This document shows positions 1 through 6,839 of a DNA stretch of 8,784 nucleotides, in pieces. The stretch is taken from the NCBI GenBank assembly GCA_947624335.1, contig CANQJX010000067.1, forward strand, positions 1-8,784. The letters are read 5' to 3'. The notes beneath the pieces were generated by a model that saw only the letters and a program-made list of their open reading frames with translations, was not told the origin of the DNA and did not search any database. The stretch is from an uncultured Marvinbryantia sp. Its GTDB lineage: Bacteria > Bacillota > Clostridia > Lachnospirales > Lachnospiraceae. The position numbers and the translations under genes are program-made. The number at the start of each line of letters is the position of its first letter. The stretch's first letter is position 1.

Positions 1-1
1 C

Positions 2-901
2 CTCCGGCAGCAGCGTCAGCAGCACAAACACGCCGCTCTGCTTTCACGATGCCGCGTGTTTGTGCTGCGCGCGCTGGAGGAGAAGGATCTGGTGCGTCTG
101 CTTCACAATGCGTTAACCAGCCCTGCCGGATTCCAAAACTCTCATGTAAAAATGAGCGAACGGCAGATCGCGGCAATCGCCGCGTTTGCCAACGGCGACG
201 CCCGCACGGCGCTAAATACGCTGGAGACAGCCGTTATCAACGGACAGATCAGCGCGGAGGGCATCGTTGTGACGGACGAGAACCTGGAACAGTGCATCAG
301 CCGCAGATCGCTTCTTTACGACAAAGCGGGAGAAGAACATTATAATATGATCTCCGCTTTGCATAAGTCAATGCGCAACAGCGATCCGGACGCAGCGATT
401 TACTGGATGTGCCGGATGCTGGACGGCGGGGAAAATCCGCTTTACATCGCGCGCCGCCTGATCCGCTTCGCCAGCGAGGATGTGGGCATGGCCGACAGCC
501 AGGCCCTGCAGGTAGCGGTAGCGGCGTATCAGGCGTGCCATTTTCTGGGGATGCCGGAGTGCGACGTCCATCTGACGCACGCGGTTACCTATCTGGCTAT
601 GGCGCCAAAGTCAAACGCGCTTTATACGGCGTGCGAAGAATGTAAACAGGATGTAAAAAATAAACAGGCGGAGCCGGTACCGCTCTGGCTTCGCAACGCG
701 CCGACAGCCCTGATGAAAGAGCTGCATTATGCGGAGGGGTATCAGTACGCGCATAACACGGAGGAAAAAGTAACCGCCATGCAGTGCCTGCCGGATTCTC
801 TGACAGGGCGCAGATATTACCGTCCGACGGAACAGGGACAGGAACAGGCGGTGAAAAAACGGTTGGAAGAACTGGAAAAGTGGAAGCGTGAGCATCGTTG
901 A
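2..901 (+). CDS. rarA: RarA/MgsA replication-associated recombination ATPase, 5'-truncated by window edge
   Basis: RarA (MgsA) is a clamp-loader-like AAA+ ATPase acting at stalled replication forks with SSB. The frame is open from base 2 and gives 299 residues ending in TGA at 899-901. The whole family protein is about 420-450 residues, so Walker A and Walker B lie to the left. Visible are the arginine-finger stretch ALLSRCRVFVLRALEE (SRC at 44-52), the lid part NGDARTALNTLE, the family block RRLIRFASEDVGMAD, and the C-terminal signature LPDSLTGRRYYRPTEQG followed by a charged helix. An internal GTG at 56 is not a plausible start because conserved RarA sequence runs through it. The ten codons before AALLSRC (LRQQRQQHKH) do not resemble the expected TENPxFxVN region; see findings. 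It is followed 23 bp later by the phosphatase gene on the same strand, so the two are probably cotranscribed. The family call is secure. Confidence 0.93.
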   Translation, partial: LRQQRQQHKHAALLSRCRVFVLRALEEKDLVRLLHNALTSPAGFQNSHVKMSERQIAAIAAFANGDARTALNTLETAVINGQISAEGIVVTDENLEQCISRRSLLYDKAGEEHYNMISALHKSMRNSDPDAAIYWMCRMLDGGENPLYIARRLIRFASEDVGMADSQALQVAVAAYQACHFLGMPECDVHLTHAVTYLAMAPKSNALYTACEECKQDVKNKQAEPVPLWLRNAPTALMKELHYAEGYQYAHNTEEKVTAMQCLPDSLTGRRYYRPTEQGQEQAVKKRLEELEKWKREHR

Positions 902-924
902 GTAAAGCAAAAGGAGAGATCGAG

Positions 925-1992
925 ATGCGTTTTGGAAAAGTGGAACTGCAGGAAGACAGAATCTTATATAATCGTCTGGGCAGGAGATACGAGATCAGCC
1001 TGAAAGAGATTCTATGGGCCTACCATCGTGTGGAGGAAGCGTCGGCAAAGCTGTGCTGCGGACGGGTTCCGTTTGAGATACATTCGGTTGTTTTGGTGAC
1101 CGGAGAGAAAAAGACGCTTCCATGTCCTATGTCCGGGGAAGAAGCGCAAGGGTTTCTTGCACAGATAAGCAGACAAAATCCGCGGATAGCGGTGGGCTGC
1201 CCGAAAGGCTGCCGCATTGCGCTTTCAAGCCTTCCAAATACCAGGGACCTGGGAGGAATTGCGACAAAAGACGGATATCGCATCCTGCCGCGCCGCCTGA
1301 TCCGAAGCGGACAGCTTTCGGATATTTCGCCGGAAGACGCAAAAACGCTGCTGGAGGAATACAATCTGAAAACGATTGTGGATTTCCGCACGGATACCGA
1401 GCGGGAGGAACAGCCGGATCCGGTCCTGGAAGGCGTGCGGTATATAGTAAATCCGGTTGCGAAGGAAGAAACCATAGGCATTACCAGAGAAAGAAAGGGC
1501 TTTCTGGATCTGCTGGAGTTAAACGGCGATTCCAAAGAACTGATGCGCGCCATTTATCCGAGCCTGGTGCGGGATAAATTTTCCAGGGAGCAGTATCAAC
1601 GCTTTTTTGACTGCCTGCTTGCGCAGGAAGAAGGAGCCGTTCTCTGGCACTGCAGCGCGGGAAAAGATCGCGTGGGCGTAGGAACGATGCTGCTTTTGTC
1701 CGCTTTTAATGTGTCGGAAGACGTCATCCGCAAGGACTATATACGCACGCGCGGCTATCTGCGGGAAACCAACGAAACGCTGATCGCCCGGCTTGCAGAG
1801 CAGACGGGCGCGCCCGAAGAAAAACTGGAGCAGGTACGGATTATCTTTGAAACGGAGGAAGAGTATCTGGACAGTGTTTTTGCTTTTCTAAAACGGGAAT
1901 ATGGCACAGTAAAAGCTTATCTGCGCAAAGAACTTGACCTTACGGAAGATAAGCTTCAGAAACTGCGGGAATTATATTTGTGCAAAGGATGA
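925..1992 (+). CDS. Tyrosine-phosphatase-family protein with an N-terminal accessory (PH-like?) domain
   Basis: 355 residues. The start is ATG 925, with AAGGAG at 911-916 and 8 nt spacing; a TTG at 898 in the same frame overlaps the rarA stop and has no matching SD. Residues ~97-275 form a Tyr_phosphatase3-type domain, as in bacterial protein-tyrosine/phosphoinositide phosphatases such as Listeria LipA. It has NTRDLGG (105-111), RSGQ (127-130), IVDFRTDTERE with the aspartate at 153, and the P-loop HCSAGKDRVG (242-251). In the P-loop, C243 is the likely nucleophile and R249 the phosphate-binding arginine. The last ~80 residues are helical and charged. Residues 1-~92 are not part of that domain; they look like a small beta-rich module with a CCGR motif, possibly PH-like (inference). 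There is no signal peptide, so it is probably cytoplasmic. The physiological substrate cannot be told. It converges with pilT, the stop codons being 4 bp apart. Confidence 0.85.
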   Translation: MRFGKVELQEDRILYNRLGRRYEISLKEILWAYHRVEEASAKLCCGRVPFEIHSVVLVTGEKKTLPCPMSGEEAQGFLAQISRQNPRIAVGCPKGCRIALSSLPNTRDLGGIATKDGYRILPRRLIRSGQLSDISPEDAKTLLEEYNLKTIVDFRTDTEREEQPDPVLEGVRYIVNPVAKEETIGITRERKGFLDLLELNGDSKELMRAIYPSLVRDKFSREQYQRFFDCLLAQEEGAVLWHCSAGKDRVGVGTMLLLSAFNVSEDVIRKDYIRTRGYLRETNETLIARLAEQTGAPEEKLEQVRIIFETEEEYLDSVFAFLKREYGTVKAYLRKELDLTEDKLQKLRELYLCKG

Positions 1993-1996
1993 CTGT

Positions 1997-3055
1997 TTAA
2001 AGTTTGCGCTTCAGCATTTCTACATTGGAAGCATACTGCAGCGCGGTCTGTTCGGTGATCGCGCCTTTTTTATAAAGCGCAAGCAGGCTGTTGTCCATGG
2101 AAATCATATTATCGCTGGAAGCGGCGTATACCAGGCTGTCGATCTGCGGAACCTTGCTGTCGCGGATCATGTTGCGGATAGCCGGAGTGAGCGTCATCAC
2201 CTCAAAGACCGGAATCAGCCGGCCGTCCACATCCGGCACTAACTGCTGCGAGACAACCGCCTGAAGCACAGTGGAGAGCTGAATCGCAATCTGGCGCTGC
2301 TGTCCCGGATCAAATACGTCGATAATACGGTCGATCGTATTTGCCGCTCCGATCGTATGCAGGCTGGATAAGATCAGATGCCCGGTCTCCGCCGCGGTCA
2401 TCGCCGTCTGTATCGTCTCATAGTCGCGCATTTCGCCCAGCAGAATTACATCCGGACTCTGGCGCAGAGCGGCGCGCAGGGCGACCAGATAACTTTCGGT
2501 ATCGGTAGCGATCTCGCGCTGACTGACAATGCTTAATTCGTGGCGGTGCAAAAATTCCAGCGGATCCTCCAGCGTAATGATGTGCTTTCTCTGAGTACGG
2601 TTGATGAAATCTACCATACAGGCCAGCGTAGTGGATTTTCCGCTGCCCGCGGGGCCGGTCACCAGGACCATGCCTTTGGAAAAATCGGCAAGCTCGATAA
2701 TGTGCTGCGGGATGCCCAGTTCGGAAGGAGAGGGAAGCTGGAAAGAAATCACACGCACTACGGCGGCATAAGAACCCCTCTGCTTATAGGTGCTTACACG
2801 GAAACGGGACAATCCCTGTATCGCAAAGGAGAAGTCGTCGTCTCCGCGGGTAGAGAGCTTATTCATATCGCGGCGGTCGGCCAGATTGTAAATCTCACGG
2901 ATCATCGCCTCCGTATCCAGCGGCATCATCTTCTCGGACGAGACGGTATGCAGCGTGCCGTTTGCTTTGTAGGAAAGCGGAAGGCCCGCGATAATAAAAA
3001 TATCGGACGCTTTATTTTCGGATACGGTTTTTAAAAGTTCCATCGTATTCATCAT
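1997..3055 (-). CDS. pilT: PilT-type type IV pilus ATPase
   Basis: Hexameric secretion-superfamily ATPase that, in PilT proteins, powers pilus retraction from the cytoplasmic side. 352 residues, normal for PilT. From N to C: the N-terminal PAS-like domain with SDIFI and RFRVSTY; Walker A GPAGSGKS (134-141); Asp box EDPLEFL (163-169); Walker B DVILLGEMRD (202-211); His box ETGHLILSSLHT (223-234); and AIRNMIRDSK (292-301), which corresponds to the PilT-specific AIRNLIREGK motif and argues against PilB/GspE. The zinc-binding tetracysteine of PilB is absent. The start MMNTM is uncertain by a few codons: AGGAGG sits 11 nt before the first ATG, and two more Met codons follow. It is the last gene of the minus-strand operon, 6 bp after its neighbour. 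It is the only pilus ATPase in the window, so extension must be powered by a PilB elsewhere or by this motor. Confidence 0.95.
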   Translation of the reverse strand: MMNTMELLKTVSENKASDIFIIAGLPLSYKANGTLHTVSSEKMMPLDTEAMIREIYNLADRRDMNKLSTRGDDDFSFAIQGLSRFRVSTYKQRGSYAAVVRVISFQLPSPSELGIPQHIIELADFSKGMVLVTGPAGSGKSTTLACMVDFINRTQRKHIITLEDPLEFLHRHELSIVSQREIATDTESYLVALRAALRQSPDVILLGEMRDYETIQTAMTAAETGHLILSSLHTIGAANTIDRIIDVFDPGQQRQIAIQLSTVLQAVVSQQLVPDVDGRLIPVFEVMTLTPAIRNMIRDSKVPQIDSLVYAASSDNMISMDNSLLALYKKGAITEQTALQYASNVEMLKRKL

Positions 3056-3061
3056 AACTGC

Positions 3062-3466
3062 TTATTCCTCCTGTACATCCTCGCCCGGCGTTCCGGTATA
3101 GAGATTCAGCGAATCATCCCCGGTCCATTCTCTGGTGCTTTCGGTTTTCCAGACGGTCGGCCGGTATTTCTTTTCTTCTTCGGAAAAAGTAAGTGTGACC
3201 GTTAACTGCTGGCTATCGCCGATGGGTATTTGATAAGAAACTTCTTTGCCCTGCGGATTCTGGTCCAGGTCGTTCCATCTGCGGATCGCCTCGTTTTCCG
3301 CCTCGTAGTAAGCGCGGACGCGTTCGGCGTATTTGCGGCTGAGCAGATAATCGGAACGCGCGGTAAGCAGCGCGAGTGTGGCAAAGCTCACAAGCGAAAG
3401 CAATATAAAGATAATAAGGATAGAAGAAATCCCGACGTTAAAAACGGAAGGCGTTTTTTTCTTCAT
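3062..3466 (-). CDS. Small single-TM pilus-cluster protein, PilX/minor-pilin-like
   Basis: 134 residues with a basic N-terminus (MKKKTPSVFNVG) followed by a hydrophobic segment at ~13-36 (ISSILIIFILLSLVSF) and a soluble charged domain. The layout resembles a pilin: short positive leader, Gly at 12, long N-terminal hydrophobic helix. The +5 Glu of ordinary type IV pilins is missing, since the residues after Gly12 are ISSIL; some tip or K-type minor pilins also lack it. After the membrane helix come a predicted helix rich in Arg/Glu (AERVRAYYEAENEAIRRW) and a beta-like domain (LTVTLTF). Its start codon overlaps the preceding gene's stop (ATGA, 3463-3466), and AAAGGA lies 7 nt upstream, which implies translational coupling. 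Function is inferred from gene context only; I recognise no named family with certainty. Confidence 0.75.
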   Translation of the reverse strand: MKKKTPSVFNVGISSILIIFILLSLVSFATLALLTARSDYLLSRKYAERVRAYYEAENEAIRRWNDLDQNPQGKEVSYQIPIGDSQQLTVTLTFSEEEKKYRPTVWKTESTREWTGDDSLNLYTGTPGEDVQEE

Positions 3467-3858
3467 GGCGTGTTCCTTTCCGCGCTGTTTGCTTCGTATC
3501 TTTTCAACAGAAATAAAGAAAAAATCTCCTCTTTCCCATCCAGCGCCTGAATCCAGTACGAAGTATCGCCGTCCGTCACGCGCAGGGCATAGCGCCCGTC
3601 GGCGCCGAACGGAACGGTAAATTGCCCGTTTTCCAGGCTGCCGTTTTCATAAAATTCCGGCAGGGCGTCAAAATCTCCGCTTTCCAGAATGGAGGCGGCG
3701 CTTTGGCAGACCGTAACGGCTTCGTCCAGCTTTGTCGCGTTTTGGCTGAATGTGTGCGCCTGCACGAAAAGCTGAAGGCATACGGTTCCCGCAACCGCGA
3801 AAAAGAGAATTGCAAACATGGTTTCCATTAAAAACAGAGCAGTTTTCGATCTTTTCAT
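3463..3858 (-). CDS. Type IV prepilin-like protein (minor pilin)
   Basis: 131 residues. The N-terminus MKRSKTALFLMETMF fits a class III prepilin signal: a short basic leader, Ala at -1 (residue 7), then LFLME with Glu at +5 (residue 12) and a hydrophobic helix to ~residue 33. Ala instead of Gly at -1 is allowed but less common. The rest is a short soluble domain with an early helix (EAVTVCQSAASILESGDF) and a beta-rich tail (GRYALRVTDGDTSYWIQAL), as expected for a pseudopilin or minor pilin. AAAGGAG lies 6 nt before ATG 3858; the gap to the upstream gene is 18 bp. Of the four pilin-like proteins here it alone keeps the canonical E5. The prepilin peptidase needed to process it is not in the window. 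Confidence 0.78.
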   Translation of the reverse strand: MKRSKTALFLMETMFAILFFAVAGTVCLQLFVQAHTFSQNATKLDEAVTVCQSAASILESGDFDALPEFYENGSLENGQFTVPFGADGRYALRVTDGDTSYWIQALDGKEEIFSLFLLKRYEANSAERNTP

Positions 3859-3876
3859 ATAGCGCTCCTTTATGGG

Positions 3877-4359
3877 TCAGCTGCTTTTGGTATTGATATA
3901 CAGGGACAGCGATTGCCCGTTTTTGTCTGTGACAGAAGTACGGTAAAGATGATCGGAAACGGAATCAACCGAAAAACCGGAGATTTCCGCGATCTCCTGT
4001 CCCGCAATCAGGGCGGGAACGGCGGAGCTTTTCATAAACAGTTCCCGCAGGCTGCCGTTGTAGGTATAAATATAAGTGGAATAAGATTCTTTGCCGTATT
4101 CGCTTTTCAGGATCAACGCCGGGCAGCCTTCCACTTCGCCCGCCGAAATACTGCCGGACGTATCATTCTGTCGGATCTTTTCGGCGATATAGGCGATGGC
4201 GGTGCGCTTCATAGCGTTTGCTTCCTGTGTATTTACGGTGGAACGGTAGACATTTGCGCCGATCACAAGCACAAGAAGCGCCGAAACGGCAAAGACCCCA
4301 AAAAGGGACAATGTAAAAATAAAATCTACCATGTAAGTTTTCTGCTTTCTGCCTGACAT
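3877..4359 (-). CDS. DUF4860-like single-TM pilus-cluster protein
   Basis: 160 residues. After the basic start MSGRKQKTY comes MVDFIFTLSLFGVFAVSALL, a hydrophobic helix running to about residue 34, then a helix with QEANAMKRTAIAYIAEKIRQ and a beta-rich C-terminal half. This matches my memory of the DUF4860 family of Firmicutes; I cannot confirm that by search. The topology is pilin-like, but there is no Gly/Ala cleavage site before the helix, and an Asp (D12) stands near where Glu would be. It is therefore either an uncleaved minor subunit or an assembly factor. AGGAG lies 6 nt before ATG 4359, and the gene starts 12 bp after the previous stop. The role in pilus assembly is inferred from context. 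Confidence 0.72.
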   Translation of the reverse strand: MSGRKQKTYMVDFIFTLSLFGVFAVSALLVLVIGANVYRSTVNTQEANAMKRTAIAYIAEKIRQNDTSGSISAGEVEGCPALILKSEYGKESYSTYIYTYNGSLRELFMKSSAVPALIAGQEIAEISGFSVDSVSDHLYRTSVTDKNGQSLSLYINTKSS

Positions 4360-4371
4360 TACATTCTCCTG

Positions 4372-4704
4372 TTATTTCCGCTGGATCACCGACACGGCCG
4401 GATAAATATTCTGGCCGATAATCTGATAATCGATGAGGAAAGCGTCTTTGTTATAATAAATCGGATAGTTGGAAAGAAGATAGGAAAGACTTTCCGGGTA
4501 ACTTCCCTCCAGCGCGTAGCACTGCATAATCCCGCGGCGCAGGGTGGCTTCCAGATTCTTTTTCTGCTCGTCCGTCGCGGACGCTGTCATGGAAGAAACG
4601 GCGCCGTAAAATATGCCCAGTACCAGAACGGAAATCAAAACCGGCGCCAGTTTCCGCAGTATAGCGGAATAGGAAGTTCGTCTTACAAAACGTTTTGGTG
4701 TCAT
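4372..4704 (-). CDS. Small pilin/pseudopilin-like membrane protein
   Basis: 110 residues. A basic N-terminus (KRFVRRTSYSAILRK) precedes one membrane helix at ~20-40. The short soluble part contains EQKKNLEATLRRGIMQ and YALEGSYPESLSYL (63-76). The latter resembles the 'ALxxYxxxxGxYPxxLxxL' region of GspG-type pseudopilins and small clostridial pilus proteins, where the helix runs into the first loop. No canonical G/A-xxxxE cleavage site is seen, so processing by prepilin peptidase is doubtful. Its SD (AGGAGG, 5 nt before ATG) overlaps the pilC stop codon, which suggests coupled translation. The exact function is unknown; membership in the pilus cluster is clear from position and topology. Confidence 0.72.
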   Translation of the reverse strand: MTPKRFVRRTSYSAILRKLAPVLISVLVLGIFYGAVSSMTASATDEQKKNLEATLRRGIMQCYALEGSYPESLSYLLSNYPIYYNKDAFLIDYQIIGQNIYPAVSVIQRK

Positions 4705-4713
4705 AGTATCCTC

Positions 4714-5742
4714 CTATAAGCCTCCCATACCCGACAAAATGCCGAGAAGCGGCAGGATCACCGAAAGAAGCACAAGCCCTACGATTAAAGAAAGCGCGGC
4801 AACCATAGACGGTTCTATGATCGAGATAATGCTCTCGATTTTGTCCTGTGTTTCTTCCTGATAACGTTCCGCAACTTTTTTCATTACTGTATCGACAGAT
4901 CCCACGCGATATCCGACGGAGATCAGACGGGCGTTTAAACCGCTGAATATTCCGGATTTTGCCAGCGCGTCGGGAAGCTCTGTGCCGTTTACGCTCAGCT
5001 CGCGGCATTCCCGGATCTTTTTCTGCGCTTCTTCGTCTTCTACCAGCTGCAGGATCATATCCAGGCTCTCGTCCGTATCCAGGCCGCTGGCAAGGGTCAG
5101 CGCCATGCCGCTGGCAAAACGCCCGGCGGAAATTTTCTCGTAAAAATCATTCATAAAAGGAAGCCGGATCTTCTTGCGGCGCACCAGCCAGACGACGCCA
5201 ACGCAAAGAATCATAAAGGCAAGCAGGAACAGATAGCCGTAGCTGCCAAGAAAGTTGCCCACATGAAGAAGCGTGGCGGAAAGGCCGGTCATATCGCTGC
5301 CAAGCTGGCGGTATACCTGCTGAAAAACAGGCATTACCCGTACCAGCAGGATTGCTACAATCGCGATCATAATTCCGATCATAATTAGCGGATAAGTGAC
5401 GGCGGAACGAATTTCTTTTGAGATCGCGTCTTCGCGCTCATAATAATCCGCAAGCGCGGACATTACTTCGTCCAGGTTTCCGGAGCTTTCTCCTATATGG
5501 ATCATATTCAGCGCATAATCCGGAAATACGCCGGCGCCGCTGAGGGCCGGATAAAGCAGCCCGGTCTCATTGATCGCTTCGTTGATAGAGGCGAGCAGTT
5601 TTTTGGTCTCCTCGTCCGTGGCGTCGTCGGCCATCATCACAATTCCCTCCACGGAAGGAATGCCGGCGTGCTGGATCATTGCCATCTGCCCGAAAAAGGC
5701 GGCAAGCTCCGCATTCGAAAGTTGTCCCTGCTTTTGCTTCAT
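4714..5742 (-). CDS. pilC: PilC/GspF-family pilus platform protein
   Basis: 342-residue integral membrane protein of the T2SSF (GspF/PilC) family, the inner-membrane platform on which the pilus ATPase acts. There are two homologous cytoplasmic helical domains, the first with AELAAFFGQMAMIQHAGIP (11-29) and the diagnostic GESSGNLDEVMSAL (84-97), the second with RFASGMALTLASGL (208-221) and VGYRVGSVDTVMKKVAERY (276-294). Membrane helices lie at ~116-138, ~166-187 and ~311-334. The start is ATG 5742 with GGAGG and 7 nt spacing; the longer frame to 5871 runs into the upstream lipoprotein gene and has no matching start site. At 342 residues it is shorter than proteobacterial PilC (~400), mainly at the N-terminus. 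It lies 26 bp downstream of the lipoprotein gene. Confidence 0.94.
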   Translation of the reverse strand: MKQKQGQLSNAELAAFFGQMAMIQHAGIPSVEGIVMMADDATDEETKKLLASINEAINETGLLYPALSGAGVFPDYALNMIHIGESSGNLDEVMSALADYYEREDAISKEIRSAVTYPLIMIGIMIAIVAILLVRVMPVFQQVYRQLGSDMTGLSATLLHVGNFLGSYGYLFLLAFMILCVGVVWLVRRKKIRLPFMNDFYEKISAGRFASGMALTLASGLDTDESLDMILQLVEDEEAQKKIRECRELSVNGTELPDALAKSGIFSGLNARLISVGYRVGSVDTVMKKVAERYQEETQDKIESIISIIEPSMVAALSLIVGLVLLSVILPLLGILSGMGGL

Positions 5743-5768
5743 GTTCTGTCCTCCGATATTGATTCTGG

Positions 5769-6701
5769 TTATCTGGAATATTGCAATGTATAATTTGTTC
5801 CGTCGCCGATATATGCCGCCGCCTGGCTGTCGTCCATCTCCGCGGCGAACGTAGGATCCATCATCGCCCATCCGGTGCCGTCATACTGTATGATATTTTC
5901 CGCCCAGCCCGTATCTTCCAGATAGGTGCTGATCCATGCGTGCTTGATGTCGCCGGAAAATCCGATCTGAAGCTTTGTGGGGATTCCGCGCGAACGCAGC
6001 ATGCAGGTCATAAGCGCCGCGTAGTCGAAGCAGATTCCCTTCCGGGACGCAAGGGTCTCGTCCACATCGGGAAGATAACCGGAGGTCACGGTTGCCGCTT
6101 TTTCGGCGTCGTATTCAATCTGGGTGGTGGCAAAATCGAACACTGCCTTCACCATATCGGCCTGCGTATCGCAGCCGTCGGTAATCCGCTCCGCTTCCGC
6201 CACCGCTTTTGTATTCTGATCGTAGTTGACAAACTGGTTTGGGTAGAGGAACGGAAGCAGTTCATTGCGTAAATCTACTTCCAATTCTTCCGCAAGTGAT
6301 GTATAATAAAGATCGTCCGAATCAGACATACCCTCGTAGACCGTAAGGGTATAAGCGCCGCTGCCGGCTGTAAACGGGAAAAAGTCCCAGCTTCCGTCCA
6401 TCGGCATATCATAAGTATAGGTGATCCCGTCCGGCCCCGTAAGCTGGAGCTTTGCCTTTTCGGCAGAACCAAAATAACATGCCGCGAAATAGCCTTCCTT
6501 TAAATTAGAGACGTCAATCCGGGCGCTGTCGTTTTCCAATACATCTTTTTCAGGATGGCCCGGCAGAAGAATCTCGCCGGGACGCACCGGAATCTTGCCG
6601 GAGCCGCCGCTTCCATTGGAACAGGCGGCCGCAAAAAACAGTATGATAAATAAGAGAATATTGAGGGATATACGGTTTTTCTTCAACAAATGATCAAACA
6701 T
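5769..6701 (-). CDS. Transglutaminase-like lipoprotein, first gene of the pilus operon
   Basis: 310 residues. The N-terminus has basic residues, a hydrophobic stretch (ISLNILLFIILFF) and the lipobox-like AAAC with C27, followed by a Gly/Ser linker: a lipoprotein signal, so the mature protein should be anchored outside the membrane. Residues ~170-290 carry a transglutaminase-core fold with the triad in order: C224 in KGICFDYAAL, H254 in KHAWIST and D282 in MMDPTF. The part at ~60-125 looks like a beta-sandwich (AKLQLTGPDGITYTY). Bacterial relatives act as proteases, amidases or crosslinkers, and the substrate cannot be read here. The start is ATG 6701, with GGAGG 7 nt upstream; an in-frame ATG at 6785 lies upstream of the mapped promoter and is rejected. 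Leading a pilus operon, it may process or attach a pilus or cell-wall component (inference). Confidence 0.88.
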   Translation of the reverse strand: MFDHLLKKNRISLNILLFIILFFAAACSNGSGGSGKIPVRPGEILLPGHPEKDVLENDSARIDVSNLKEGYFAACYFGSAEKAKLQLTGPDGITYTYDMPMDGSWDFFPFTAGSGAYTLTVYEGMSDSDDLYYTSLAEELEVDLRNELLPFLYPNQFVNYDQNTKAVAEAERITDGCDTQADMVKAVFDFATTQIEYDAEKAATVTSGYLPDVDETLASRKGICFDYAALMTCMLRSRGIPTKLQIGFSGDIKHAWISTYLEDTGWAENIIQYDGTGWAMMDPTFAAEMDDSQAAAYIGDGTNYTLQYSR

Positions 6702-6728
6702 CCCATAACCTCCTATATAATACTTCAA

Positions 6729-6737
6729 ATTATAGCA
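6729..6737 (-). promoter_or_regulatory. Extended -10 promoter of the pilus operon
   Basis: Read on the minus strand this is TGCTATAAT, a perfect TATAAT preceded by the TGn extension. The position 17 nt upstream (TAGAAT) is a poor -35, as is usual for extended -10 promoters. Predicted initiation near 6722 leaves a leader of about 20 nt with GGAGG before ATG 6701. The leader is too short for a riboswitch, so any control is likely at the DNA level. Confidence 0.65.
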
Positions 6738-6743
6738 TGAAGA

Positions 6744-6773
6744 GATAAAAAATTCTACCAAGAATTTTTTATC
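6744..6773. repeat. Perfect 13-bp palindrome, candidate operator
   Basis: GATAAAAAATTCT, spacer ACCA, AGAATTTTTTATC: a perfect inverted repeat with 13-bp arms, centred at 6758.5. That is about 36 bp upstream of the predicted start of the minus-strand operon, so it covers the -35 region. AT-only arm cores make it a poor RNA hairpin, so a dimeric DNA-binding protein site is the likelier reading. The regulator is unknown and not encoded in the window. Confidence 0.6.
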
Positions 6774-6839
6774 AAAAAAACGCATTAAAACAATAAAAAA
6801 ATTTATAAGAAAATCAGAGAAAAAGCCCTTGAAAAAGTA

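Noticed and set aside
1020..1553. Minus-strand 177-residue open frame inside the phosphatase gene
   Set aside because: Ser/Arg-rich composition, antisense to conserved phosphatase motifs, no SD and no recognisable domain.
5743..5871. Longer pilC reading frame beginning in the lipoprotein gene
   Set aside because: The added residues are Arg/Gly-rich shadow coding overlapping the end of the lipoprotein gene, and ATG 5742 has GGAGG at 7 nt.
6744..6773. Palindrome as a transcription terminator
   Set aside because: The stem is almost all A-T with no GC core, and no transcript is expected to end between two divergent promoters. An operator fits better.
6702..6785. N-terminal extension of the transglutaminase lipoprotein to an in-frame ATG at 6785
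   Set aside because: It would run upstream of the extended -10 promoter and through the palindrome, has no SD, and would place the lipoprotein signal internally. ATG 6701 has a good SD and gives a clean signal peptide.
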